A stretch of 64,000 bases of DNA from Mycobacterium sp. E3198. Lineage in GTDB: Bacteria; Actinomycetota; Actinomycetes; Mycobacteriales; Mycobacteriaceae. The notes beneath the pieces are model-generated. The model had not been told where the DNA came from and made no database searches. It saw only the letters and a list, made by a program, of their open reading frames with translations. The first letter of the stretch is position 1; every line of letters starts with the position of its first letter. The stretch covers positions 22,813-86,812 of the forward strand of contig NZ_LZIS01000066.1 of the NCBI RefSeq assembly GCF_001667015.1. The letters are read 5' to 3'. Position numbers and translations under genes: made by a program. Positions 27,970-36,298 of the stretch are shown here, in pieces.

Positions 27970-29115
27970 ATGGCCACAGTCAACGCGCACGCGCCGTCGC
28001 CGCACACCCGGGTCGAGGTGCTGGGCAACATCGGGCCCAACTGGTTCGCCGCGGTCATGGGCACCGGCATCGTGGCCACCGCGGGCGCCACGCTGCCGGT
28101 CCACATCGTGGGGCTGCGGGCGTTCGCCCAAGTGGTCTGGGTGATCGCAGCGGGGCTGCTGACAGTGTTGATCGTCCTGGTGGGCGGTCACTGGTTGCGC
28201 CACCCCACCGTGGCGCGCACTCACGCGCGTAATCCGCAGATGGCCCATTTCTACGGTGCGGCGCCCATGGCGCTGCTGACGGTCGGCGGGGGAGCGGTGC
28301 TCGTCGGCTCCGATCTGATCGGTGAACGCGTCGCCGTCGACCTCGACTGGGCGCTCTGGGCGGGCGGTACGCTCGGTGGGCTGTTCACCGCGGTCAGCAT
28401 CCCGTTTCTCATGTTCACCCAGCACGACGTCGAGCCGGACGCGGCGTTCGGCGGATGGTTGATGCCGGTCGTTCCGCCCATGGTGTCGGCGGCGACGGGC
28501 GCGTTGCTGCTTCCACACATGGCGGCGGGCGCCGGGCGAGAGACCATGCTCTACGGCTGCTACGCGATGTTCGGGCTGTCGCTGATCGCCTCGTTGAACA
28601 TCATCGCGATGATCTGGTCCCGGCTGGTGCTGTACGGCACCTCCGGCACCGCGCGCGTGCCCACCCTATGGATCGTGCTCGGCCCGCTCGGCCAATCCAT
28701 CACTGCCGCAGGGCTTCTCGGGGCGACCGCGCCGCTTGCCGTCAAGCCGGAAGTGGCCGAGGACATGGACGCGTTCGCGATCCTTTACGGGGTTCCGGTG
28801 TGGGGGTTCGCGATGCTGTGGATCGCGCTGGCCGCCTCACTCACGGTGCGGACCCTCCGACGGGGCATGCCGTTCGCCCTCACCTGGTGGAGTCTGACCT
28901 TTCCGGTGGGCACCTTCGTCACGGGCACCGCGCAGCTCGCCGCGCACACGCATCTGCCGGCGTTCAAGGCGACCGCGACCATCGCCTACGCCGGTTTGCT
29001 GTTCACCTGGTTTCTGGTGGCCGCCCGCACCGCGCGGGGAAGCCTGCGCGGCAATCTGCTCAAGCTGGCGCCCAGCAGCGCACCCGTCAAGGCCAGCAAG
29101 CAGCGCCTCTCCTAG
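27970..29115 (+). CDS. TDT-family transporter (TehA/Mae1/SLAC1 type)
   Basis: 381 residues with about ten hydrophobic segments and family signatures NWFAAVMGTGIVATAGATLPV at the N-terminus and WWSLTFPVGTFVTGT near residue 310. The family includes tellurite-resistance/C4-dicarboxylate exporters and anion channels. A TAGGGT at 27955-27960 ends ten bases before the ATG and there is no Shine-Dalgarno, so a nearly leaderless message is possible. Substrate not predictable; possibly a dicarboxylate, sulfite or other anion. Confidence 0.85.
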   Translation: MATVNAHAPSPHTRVEVLGNIGPNWFAAVMGTGIVATAGATLPVHIVGLRAFAQVVWVIAAGLLTVLIVLVGGHWLRHPTVARTHARNPQMAHFYGAAPMALLTVGGGAVLVGSDLIGERVAVDLDWALWAGGTLGGLFTAVSIPFLMFTQHDVEPDAAFGGWLMPVVPPMVSAATGALLLPHMAAGAGRETMLYGCYAMFGLSLIASLNIIAMIWSRLVLYGTSGTARVPTLWIVLGPLGQSITAAGLLGATAPLAVKPEVAEDMDAFAILYGVPVWGFAMLWIALAASLTVRTLRRGMPFALTWWSLTFPVGTFVTGTAQLAAHTHLPAFKATATIAYAGLLFTWFLVAARTARGSLRGNLLKLAPSSAPVKASKQRLS

Positions 29116-29213
29116 TCGGGCCGGGTTGATCCGGCGGATCGCCAAGTTCTCCGGAGGGGACCAATACCTCACGGAAGCGCCGGGAGATTGCGAGGTCGTC
29201 TTACTATCTCCTG

Positions 29214-30089
29214 ATGACGAGCGCACCTGAAACGTTTTCGACCCGGGGGACCGGCGGTGTTCGCATCGTCGCCGACCGGCTGGGCGATCCCCAAGCGCGC
29301 GCCGTGGTGTTTCTGCACGGTGGCGGGCAGACCCGCCGCTCCTGGGCCAAGGCGGCGGCGGCCGTGGCCAACCGCGGCTGGCAGGCCGTCACCATCGACC
29401 TGCGCGGCCACGGGGAATCCGACTGGTCCAGCGAGGGTGACTATCGCGTGGTCAGCTTCGCCGCGGACGTGCAAGAGGTGCTGCGCACTCTGCCGTCGCG
29501 CCCGGTGTTGGTCGGCGCGTCCCTGGGTGGCTTCACCTCGATGCTGCTGGAAGGCGAGCTCTCCCCGGGCACCGCCAGCGCCGTCGTCCTGGTCGACATC
29601 GTGCCCAACATGGAGCAGTCCGGGGCAACCCGCATCCATAACTTCATGTCCGACCGGGTGGAGTCCGGCTTCGGCTCACTCGAAGAGGTGGCGGACGCGA
29701 TTGCCGAATACAACCCGCACCGGCCCCGGCCCACCGACCTCGACGGACTGACCGCCAACCTGCGCCGCCGCGGCGATCGCTGGTACTGGCACTGGGATCC
29801 GCAGTTCATCAGCGGCACCGCGCCGTACCCCCCGTTCGAGGTCACCGACGCCGATCGGATGCACGCGGCCGTCGACGCGATCCTGCGTAATGGCGTGCCG
29901 ATGCTGTTGATTCGGGGTCAGGTGAGCGACCTGGTCAGCCAGGAGCGCGCCGACGAGTTCCTCGCGCGCTTCCCCCAGGTCGAGTTCACCGATGTGCGCG
30001 GCGCGGGACACATGGTCGCCGGCGACCGCAACGACATCTTCGCCGAGGCTGTCCTGGGTTTCCTTGGCCGGCATGTGGACGCCGGGTGA
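29214..30089 (+). CDS. Alpha/beta-hydrolase
   Basis: 291 residues of alpha/beta-hydrolase fold: oxyanion motif FLHGGGQTRRSW, DLRGHGESDW, nucleophile elbow VGASLGG, a late acidic residue and the catalytic His in GAGHMVAGDRND. It resembles epoxide hydrolase/haloperoxidase-like hydrolases. TACTAT (29202-29207) lies seven bases before the ATG with no ribosome site, the classic layout of a mycobacterial leaderless message. Confidence 0.85.
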   Translation: MTSAPETFSTRGTGGVRIVADRLGDPQARAVVFLHGGGQTRRSWAKAAAAVANRGWQAVTIDLRGHGESDWSSEGDYRVVSFAADVQEVLRTLPSRPVLVGASLGGFTSMLLEGELSPGTASAVVLVDIVPNMEQSGATRIHNFMSDRVESGFGSLEEVADAIAEYNPHRPRPTDLDGLTANLRRRGDRWYWHWDPQFISGTAPYPPFEVTDADRMHAAVDAILRNGVPMLLIRGQVSDLVSQERADEFLARFPQVEFTDVRGAGHMVAGDRNDIFAEAVLGFLGRHVDAG

Positions 30090-30101
30090 CACGCGTACCG
30101 C

Positions 30102-30608
30102 CTACTGCCCGAGCAGTTTTCGCTTCTGCGCCTCGTACTCGTCGGCGGTGAGCTCGCCCCGGTCCCGCAGGTTCATCAGCTCGGTGAGCCGGTCCACCGG
30201 ACTGCGGGCCTGTTCTTCCAGCCATCGCTCGCGCATCGCGAAAGTCGCTTGCCGGGCGGCGTTTTGGGCCTCGGGGGAGCGATCCAGGATGACCTTGTGC
30301 TGATCGGAAGGGTCGTAGAGCACCGCGACCACGGTGTTGAGCCACGGCCGCTCCGCCTCCCAGAGCCAAGCCTCGATTCGGGCCTCGAACGCGGGCGCAT
30401 TCTGGGGCTGCACCCGGACCGTCATCGCCCAGAGGTCCGGCGTCGCCTGGGTAGGTGGGGTCTGATAGAAGGGGTCGTTGGTTTTGTAGAGGCCGGACAT
30501 CGTGCGGCGGGTGGACAGCACGGTAGCCATCGCCGCCCGGCCCTGCCCGCGTAGTTTCCGCTCCAGCCGTCGGCCACCGATACCGAACACGCGTCCTCCA
30601 CTTCGCAC
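30102..30608 (-). CDS. Hypothetical protein with C-terminal SHOCT domain
   Basis: 168 residues. The C-terminal 30 residues (SPVDRLTELMNLRDRGELTADEYEAQKRKLLGQ) form a SHOCT motif, a short two-helix oligomerisation/anchor element. The middle has a conserved-looking core (PDLWAMTVRVQPQNAPAFEARIEAWLWE). The N-terminus is basic and the start is uncertain; internal Met residues at about 27 and 37 are alternatives. Converges on the alpha/beta-hydrolase. Function unknown. Confidence 0.65.
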   Translation of the reverse strand: MRSGGRVFGIGGRRLERKLRGQGRAAMATVLSTRRTMSGLYKTNDPFYQTPPTQATPDLWAMTVRVQPQNAPAFEARIEAWLWEAERPWLNTVVAVLYDPSDQHKVILDRSPEAQNAARQATFAMRERWLEEQARSPVDRLTELMNLRDRGELTADEYEAQKRKLLGQ

Positions 30609-30690
30609 TGGATAACCCTGCGGCCAACGACGTCGAACCGAACCCAGTTGCTGCTGTTAACATGCTGCCCTACCCAAGAAGAGAGGCGGC

Positions 30691-31338
30691 GTGGGGTTGC
30701 GTTGGTTGCGAGGGTCGGGGGCGATCGCCGCCGTGGTCATTGCGGCGACGGTCCTGGCGCACCCCGTCCTGGCCGACCCGGGGGTGGCGCCGGGCATCAA
30801 GGTTGAGGACGAAAACAGCTCGTGCACAGCGGGCTTCGCGGCCCAAGGTGATGACGGCAGCTATTACCTCATGACCAGTGGGCACTGTGACCACCACGAC
30901 GATTCGGTATGGACCTACGGCGATGACGTCCGGCTCGGAAGGATCACGGCCAGCGAGCAAGACGGCGACACGCGGGACGCCGCCATCATCCATCTCAATC
31001 CGAACGTCGGCGCGCCGGACGGTCACGTCGGCGGCAAGTATCCGGTCCGGGATGTGTTGAGCGCGGCGCAGATTCAGGTCGGCATGCCGTTCTGCAAGAT
31101 CGGCGCGGTCACCGGAGAGACGTGCGGGACCGTCAAGAGCGTGGAGAACGACGTCGTCGAGACCAGCGTCTACAGCCTCAACGGCGACAGCGGCAGTCCC
31201 GGTTTCGTGAAGAACCCGGACGGCACCGCCAGCGCCGTGGGGCTGCTGACGTCTTCACCCGATGGTGACGATTACACGACGTACTTCGCGCTGGTGACCC
31301 CCCTGCTCGGCAAGTGGGGCCTGCGCGTCCTGGCCTGA
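30691..31338 (+). CDS. Secreted trypsin-like serine protease (S1 family)
   Basis: 215 residues: a signal peptide (about 1-28, ending VLADPG) and a chymotrypsin-fold domain with the triad visible as His65 in TSGHC, Asp96 in TRDAAII and Ser167 in NGDSGSPG. Cys pairs (C45/C66, C135/C145) are placed as in actinobacterial proteases. There is no long propeptide. The GTG start has GAGAGGCGGC upstream. It is the first of three consecutive exported proteins. Substrate unknown. Confidence 0.8.
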   Translation: MGLRWLRGSGAIAAVVIAATVLAHPVLADPGVAPGIKVEDENSSCTAGFAAQGDDGSYYLMTSGHCDHHDDSVWTYGDDVRLGRITASEQDGDTRDAAIIHLNPNVGAPDGHVGGKYPVRDVLSAAQIQVGMPFCKIGAVTGETCGTVKSVENDVVETSVYSLNGDSGSPGFVKNPDGTASAVGLLTSSPDGDDYTTYFALVTPLLGKWGLRVLA

Positions 31339-31419
31339 CCACCGGGCGCGAGAACCGACGTTTGCGAATGGTAGGAACGGGGAAAAGGTAGCGCACCAGC
31401 GACACGAAGGGGAGCACTA

Positions 31420-31890
31420 GTGAAGCGTGGGATCGTGGTCGGCGTAGCGGGCATGGCCGTGGCGGTCGCGGCGTGTGCCGGTTGTTCGAGCAACAAGTCC
31501 AGCACCGGAGCCTCAACGAGTTCGGGGGCGCCGGCGGCGTCGGGCCCTCAGCTCACGGTCGATGGTCAAAATCAAAACGTCAGCGGCCAGGTCACGTGCA
31601 ACACGGCCAATGGCGTGGTCACCATCGGAATCGGTGACGCGACAGCCGGTATCGGCGCCGTGCTCAGCACCGACAATCCGCCGATCGTTCATTCCGTCGG
31701 GCTGGGCAGCGTCAACGGCATCGCGCTAGGCTTCTCCGACGCCGCTCCGAACCAGGCCAGCAACGCGGGGGCCGCGGTCAACGGCAAGTCCTACGCGATC
31801 AAGGGCACGGCGACGGGTACCGACATGAGCGACCCGCAGCAGCCGAAGACGGTGACCAAGCCATTTGAGCTGGACGTGACCTGCCCGTAG
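31420..31890 (+). CDS. LpqH-family (19-kDa antigen-like) lipoprotein
   Basis: 156 residues clearly related to LpqH: MKRGIVVGVAG signal, CSSNKSSTG after the lipid site, then SGPQLTVDGQNQNVSGQVTCNTANG...VHSVGLGSVNGIALGF and the C-terminal KPFELDVTC. The Cys aligned with LpqH is residue 22, but its preceding residues (CAG) are not a good lipobox, whereas VAAC puts a better one at Cys19. The family are glycosylated, TLR2-active surface lipoproteins. This looks like a paralogue, as lpqH itself is elsewhere in mycobacteria. GTG-type start after GGGGAG. Confidence 0.85.
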   Translation: MKRGIVVGVAGMAVAVAACAGCSSNKSSTGASTSSGAPAASGPQLTVDGQNQNVSGQVTCNTANGVVTIGIGDATAGIGAVLSTDNPPIVHSVGLGSVNGIALGFSDAAPNQASNAGAAVNGKSYAIKGTATGTDMSDPQQPKTVTKPFELDVTCP

Positions 31891-31924
31891 CGCAGGCACC
31901 GACACCCAAGAGGGGACGCATTCC

Positions 31925-32812
31925 ATGTCGATGAAACGTATTGCCAGCGCGGCGGCGCTCGTGGCCGGCCTCGGGATCTCCGCGCTGAACCCGGGGTTCG
32001 CCAGCTCCGCGCCGCTCGACCCGCCGCCTCCGTGCCCGAACTGCCACGGCGGTGGTGGCGGCGGGGCGACACCGGCGCCGCAGAACCCGCCGCAGGCGCC
32101 GAGCACGCAAAGCCAGCCGCCGGCCACCCACAGCACCGCGCCGCCGGCCACCCAGAGTCAGCCGCCGGCCACCCAAAGTCAGCCGCCGGCGACGCAGAGC
32201 ACCCAGCCGCCGGCCACCACCGAGCCGCCGGCCACCACCGAGCCGCCGGCCACCCAAAGCACCCACCCGTCGTGGACACGCGGCAGCGAGCCGCCGAGGA
32301 CGGAAACCACGCAGCCCGGCGGGCAGACGACTCCGCCGAGCCCGCAAACCACGGCACCGGCGAGCGGGCAAACCAGCCCGCCGTCGGGGCGGGAGGCGCG
32401 CCCGGCGCTGAATCCGCCGAGCACGCAGCCTCCCCACCCGGCCTACGTTCCGCGCCGCGACCTGGTCACGGCCAGCGCGGAAGTCGGCGGCCCCGCCGGT
32501 AACGCCCAATTCAGCATCGTGGGCCGAGGCGCGCCGCCGCCGCCGGTCCGCGGCTGGGGCTGGAACGACGGCCCGGCTCCGCACCGCGCCCCGCCCGGCT
32601 GGTATGGCCCGCCGCCCCCCGGCGGCTGGGACGGTCCGCCGCCTCCCGGCGGCTGGAACCGCCCGTGGAGCGGGCCGCCGCGCGACGTCGTCCACGCTCG
32701 GTCCGATTTCGGCCCGTTCGAGTACAACACCTTCACCGTCTTCCCGGTCTTCAACTGGTATTACGGAGGTTGGGGTTACTGGTTCTTCGGCGTCTGGGTA
32801 CCGCTGTACTGA
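31925..32812 (+). CDS. Exported Pro/Thr/Gln-rich repeat protein
   Basis: 295 residues: a signal peptide (about 1-28) followed by CPNC and a Gly run. A low-complexity region then carries seven PPAT(Q/T/H) units (about residues 65-110) and further Pro/Thr-rich sequence, and a second repeat GPPPPGGWD appears near residue 230. It ends in an aromatic segment (FNWYYGGWGYWFFGVWVPLY). Probably a wall-spanning or surface protein. It follows the LpqH paralogue by 34 bases and ends at a strong terminator hairpin. Confidence 0.75.
   Translation: MSMKRIASAAALVAGLGISALNPGFASSAPLDPPPPCPNCHGGGGGGATPAPQNPPQAPSTQSQPPATHSTAPPATQSQPPATQSQPPATQSTQPPATTEPPATTEPPATQSTHPSWTRGSEPPRTETTQPGGQTTPPSPQTTAPASGQTSPPSGREARPALNPPSTQPPHPAYVPRRDLVTASAEVGGPAGNAQFSIVGRGAPPPPVRGWGWNDGPAPHRAPPGWYGPPPPGGWDGPPPPGGWNRPWSGPPRDVVHARSDFGPFEYNTFTVFPVFNWYYGGWGYWFFGVWVPLY
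32117..32254 (+). repeat. Tandem PPAT-encoding repeat
   Basis: Seven copies of a CCGCCGGCCACC-type unit with spacer codons, encoding PPATQS/PPATTE. Codons are reused nearly unchanged between copies, which suggests recent expansion by slippage and likely length variation between strains. Confidence 0.75.
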
Positions 32813-32832
32813 CGCTCTCGAGCCCTTTGTGA

Positions 32833-32862
32833 AAGCCGCCCCGGCATGCGTCGGGGCGGCTT
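32833..32862 (+). terminator. Strong hairpin terminator
   Basis: Perfect 11-base arms AAGCCGCCCCG / CGGGGCGGCTT around an 8-base loop, 21 bases after the stop of the repeat protein. This is the best terminator-like structure in the window and closes the exported-protein cluster. Confidence 0.8.
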
Positions 32863-32906
32863 CCAACTGTCGGCCCCAGTCGACAAGCGAGGCCGGGAAG
32901 GGGCGC

Positions 32907-33686
32907 ATGGGCACCGCGGACAAGCGATTCGTCAGGCTCGGCCGCGACGGCGGCGTCGTCACCCTCGAGTTGATCAACGCCAAACCGCTGAACATCCTCG
33001 GCACCGGGGCCATCGAGGAACTGACGCGGACGTTCGCCACCGTGAGCCACGACAGCGACGTGCGGGTCGTCGTATTCCGCGGATCCGGCGAGAAGGCGTT
33101 CATCGGCGGCGCCGACATCAACGAGATGGTCGCCCTCGATCGGTCCAGCGCCGAGGTGTTCATCCGCCGGCTAGCGGGCCTGTGTGAGGCGATTCGCGAC
33201 TGCCCGGTCCCCGTCATCGCCCGGCTCGCGGGCTGGTGCCTGGGCGGCGGCCTGGAGGTCGCGGCGTCGTGTGATCTGCGGATCGCCGAGTCGGGAGCCA
33301 CATTCGGGATGCCGGAGGTGGCGGTCGGCATCCCGTCGGTGATCCATTCGGCGTTGCTGCCGGCGCTCATCGGGGCCTCGCACGCGGCGTGGCTACTCCT
33401 CACGGGGGAGACGGTCGACGCCGACACCGCCGCCTCCTGGGGCTTGGTGCACGAGGTCGTCCCGGCCCGTGCCCTCGACGCCCGAATTGCCGAGCTGGCA
33501 ACGAAATTCGTCGGATTCGGCCCGCAGGCGGTCCGCCAACAAAAGCGGCTACTCAACAGCTGGTTCGATATGACGGTGCACGGGGCGATCGAGGACAGCA
33601 TCGAGCAGTTCGCGCTCGCGTTCCTGACCGGGGAGCCACAGCAACATATGCAGGCGTTCCTGTCGCGCAAGAAAAGTCAAAACTGA
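32907..33686 (+). CDS. Enoyl-CoA hydratase/isomerase
   Basis: 259-residue crotonase with both oxyanion-hole segments (FIGGADINEM and WCLGGGLEVA). Both catalytic Glu positions are kept: Glu in GGGLEVAASCD and Glu in FGMPEVAVG. It is therefore a good candidate for a true hydratase, unlike the gene at 21651. ATG 32907 follows GGGAAGGGG. It is flanked by a terminator hairpin upstream and a long inverted repeat at its stop codon, so it is probably a single-gene unit. Confidence 0.88.
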   Translation: MGTADKRFVRLGRDGGVVTLELINAKPLNILGTGAIEELTRTFATVSHDSDVRVVVFRGSGEKAFIGGADINEMVALDRSSAEVFIRRLAGLCEAIRDCPVPVIARLAGWCLGGGLEVAASCDLRIAESGATFGMPEVAVGIPSVIHSALLPALIGASHAAWLLLTGETVDADTAASWGLVHEVVPARALDARIAELATKFVGFGPQAVRQQKRLLNSWFDMTVHGAIEDSIEQFALAFLTGEPQQHMQAFLSRKKSQN

Positions 33687-33754
33687 ATGCCGCGAAAGTG
33701 CAACTACCAGCCGGCACTCGGGAAATGTGTCGGTAGTTGCACTTTCGCGTTCAG
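33683..33754. repeat. Long intergenic inverted repeat
   Basis: Perfect 18-base arms CGCGAAAGTGCAACTACC (33691-33708) and its complement (33732-33749), extended by CTGAA/TTCAG outside. The loop is 23 bases. It starts at the crotonase stop codon. It could be a bidirectional terminator or a mobile palindromic element. Confidence 0.85.
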
Positions 33755-33829
33755 TCGTGCGCTGAATTGACCGGCAAATTTGCGGCAGTAGTCTGATCTC
33801 GAGTTTGGCAGGGGCCGGAGGGGGGTGGT

Positions 33830-36163
33830 ATGCAGCTCCAATACATCAGCATCCCTGGGCTGGTCGCCGCCGCCGGTGGCGATCCTTGGGCGATCAATCA
33901 AAGCCTGCAAGCCGGTCGTCCGGCGCAGATCTCGGCCCTGGCCGGCGCTTTCCACGGTGCGGGCAGATCCACCGCCGAGGCCGACGCCACGTTCGAGCAG
34001 GCGCGTCGTCGCTTCGAGGAGTCCTGGACCCACGAAAACGGCGATAATCCGATCAACGATTCCGCCGAGGTGCAGCGCACCGCGCGAGCGCTGGGGGAGC
34101 AGTCCGAGCAGTTGCCCAAGATCGGGGCGCATCTCGAAGAGGTCGCCGCCGCCCTGGCCGAGGCGCAAAAGGGCGGCAAGGCAACGATCTCGGCCCTGGA
34201 AACGTCGCTGCGCGAGCTCGACGACATGATCGCCCAGGCCGTGGCTATGAAACATCATGTGACTACCGACGAGGATCGGCACGCGCTTGACGAATTCATC
34301 GATTCGTGCGAGAACGGCGCGGTCGACGTCACCAAAAGGGCTGTGGGCCGGCTGCATTCGATCCGCGGCACCTATTCGAAGATTCTGCAGAGCGGGCAGT
34401 CAAATCTGGCCACCGATGGATATGACCCCGCCAGGATTTGGGGCGCCGACGGGCATGAGGCGGAGACGCCCGACACGGCCGAGCGAGACGTCCACGGTGC
34501 GCTCGGCGGCGATAAGGGCGCCGCGGCCCGGGTCAACGGCGTGCTGGGCACCATCACCCCCGACCAGCTCGCCGGCAAGGTGCCGTTAACCGCCGAGCAG
34601 GCAGCGGTTTTGAGTCAGCTGCAGGCACAAGAGCATGGGATGACCGTTCCCCAGCTCCAAACCGCCGAAGAACGCCTCGGTGTCGAGAAGAACATGATCG
34701 GCGACTCGTTGCAGCTGATGAGCAACCCGAGCCTCACGTTCCCCAAGACTCCGCTGAAAGTGGGTGCCAAGCAGGGATCGGACACGACGCGCGGCGGGTT
34801 TTCTCAGCTGCCGCAGAGCGTGCAGAACACACTCACCGGCAACGAATCGTCTCGCTGGTCGGCCGACGATATGGAGTCGATCGCAAAGATCGTCGGCGAC
34901 GGAAACCCCGCGCTGCAGCACGGCACCGAACTGGACAAAGCGATGCTCGACTGGGGTGCACGCGAACTGCACGAGGAGCTCCCGCACGGACAGCTCCTCG
35001 ACCACAGCCTGCTGCACGGCGACCAGCGCGGCGTCCTTGACGACGTGTTCCGCGCCGCCGGGCGAGATCACCTGCGGGTGACGGACCTGATCACCGGCGG
35101 CGGTCACGATCAGTTCCTGTCCGACGTCACCCACAATCGGTGGGACGACGGCGGCAGGGCGGTCGGCTCGTTGTTCAGCTGGACCGAGAACCCAACCGGG
35201 GCGGAGGCCGAAATCGCGGGCAGGACCGCGCATTCCTACGCGACCTATCTGGGCCAGCACGCCGGCGATCTGCTCAAGCTGCCCGACGGGTTGGGCACCA
35301 CCACGCTGGGTGGGGCGAATCCCGGTCTCGTGCAGTCCTTTGCGCACGGGCTGGCGCCGTACATCCCCAACATCGCGGGCGAACACAACGACTTGTCGCA
35401 GTTCTTCGGCACCCCCGACTCCGCCGAGAACCAGGAAAACGATTCCTGGCCGGTGGCGAAAGGTATTTTCTCGGTGTTGAGCACCGACAAGACGGCGTCG
35501 GACTATTTCAACGGCGCCGCCGACCGCGACATCATCCAGGCCGACAGCCGGTTCGCCCAAGCCGTTGGCAACCACGTGCCCGATCTAATCAATCACGACG
35601 AGGGCCTCAAGTACGCGGCCCGGTTGAAAGGCCTCGTCGACGTCGGCACGTACAACGCGTCGAACTCCGACGCGATGGCCGCGTACAACCTGAAGAAATC
35701 GGCCTACGAAGTCCTCACCAAGGGCGGCAGCTTCGGCGTGGGCGCGCTTCCGGTCCCGGGCGCCGGAATCGTCGGCGGCGGAGCGGGTCTCATCGGCGCG
35801 GCCATGGAGCACGACATCGTTGGTGCACAGCCGACCACGCCGTCGATCCCGGACATGCCGCACACCGCGCCACCGCGGCTCGTGCTCGACGGCTTCCTGG
35901 CGTCCGGCCAACCCCTGAACGGGCTCGGACCGGAGTTCTACCGGCCCGTCGACCCGCAGCAGCCCCATGGCCCCATGCGGATCGCCACCTACGCCGAAAT
36001 GCCCCAGGCGTGGCGTGACGCCAATCCCGTCGAAAGTTACGACAGCGATCTCTCGAGCGCGCTCAGCCGGACCCTCGGCAACGACACCGTCACGCGGGTG
36101 GACGACGACATCGCGACGTACTACAACAACATCGTGCACAACCCGCAGCCTTGGAAAAAGTGA
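33830..36163 (+). CDS. Large mycobacterial 'TPR repeat region' family protein, possible type VII-linked effector
   Basis: 777 residues. The N-terminus (IPGLVAAAGGDPWAINQSLQAGRPAQISALAGAFH...FEQARRRFEESWTHENGDNPINDSAEVQRTA) matches the family around M. tuberculosis Rv0026/Rv2082 as I recall it. Residues about 35-150 are long helices with an ESW motif resembling WXG100-type hairpins. The middle region is alpha-helical and acidic, and a Gly/Ala-rich hydrophobic stretch (GVGALPVPGAGIVGGGAGLIGAAM) lies at about 635-665. There is no signal peptide. ATG 33830 has a strong GGAGGGGGG site. The gene stands alone, followed by a PE protein. Biochemical function unknown. Confidence 0.75.
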   Translation: MQLQYISIPGLVAAAGGDPWAINQSLQAGRPAQISALAGAFHGAGRSTAEADATFEQARRRFEESWTHENGDNPINDSAEVQRTARALGEQSEQLPKIGAHLEEVAAALAEAQKGGKATISALETSLRELDDMIAQAVAMKHHVTTDEDRHALDEFIDSCENGAVDVTKRAVGRLHSIRGTYSKILQSGQSNLATDGYDPARIWGADGHEAETPDTAERDVHGALGGDKGAAARVNGVLGTITPDQLAGKVPLTAEQAAVLSQLQAQEHGMTVPQLQTAEERLGVEKNMIGDSLQLMSNPSLTFPKTPLKVGAKQGSDTTRGGFSQLPQSVQNTLTGNESSRWSADDMESIAKIVGDGNPALQHGTELDKAMLDWGARELHEELPHGQLLDHSLLHGDQRGVLDDVFRAAGRDHLRVTDLITGGGHDQFLSDVTHNRWDDGGRAVGSLFSWTENPTGAEAEIAGRTAHSYATYLGQHAGDLLKLPDGLGTTTLGGANPGLVQSFAHGLAPYIPNIAGEHNDLSQFFGTPDSAENQENDSWPVAKGIFSVLSTDKTASDYFNGAADRDIIQADSRFAQAVGNHVPDLINHDEGLKYAARLKGLVDVGTYNASNSDAMAAYNLKKSAYEVLTKGGSFGVGALPVPGAGIVGGGAGLIGAAMEHDIVGAQPTTPSIPDMPHTAPPRLVLDGFLASGQPLNGLGPEFYRPVDPQQPHGPMRIATYAEMPQAWRDANPVESYDSDLSSALSRTLGNDTVTRVDDDIATYYNNIVHNPQPWKK

Positions 36164-36298
36164 CCACGGGCTGAACCCCTCGCCAACACGCGCGGAAGCG
36201 CAAACGGCGATGCTCGTTTTCAAATCTGCCGATACGCGTATTTTTTCTGGCGCTGAGCCTCATGATGGCGAGTACGCAGGAGCACCGGGGGGTGGGCG

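Noticed and set aside
31799..33670. 623-codon minus-strand frame across the Pro-rich repeat gene and crotonase
   Set aside because: Arises from low-complexity GC sequence; the plus strand has a signal peptide, crotonase motifs and a terminator in the right order.
34586..35575. 329-codon antisense frame under the 777-residue gene
   Set aside because: No ribosome site or domain, while the plus-strand frame is continuous with a strong ribosome site.
36232..36241. ATACGCGTAT palindrome followed by T6 before the PE gene
   Set aside because: No loop to form an RNA hairpin; could be promoter AT-content. Not enough to assign.
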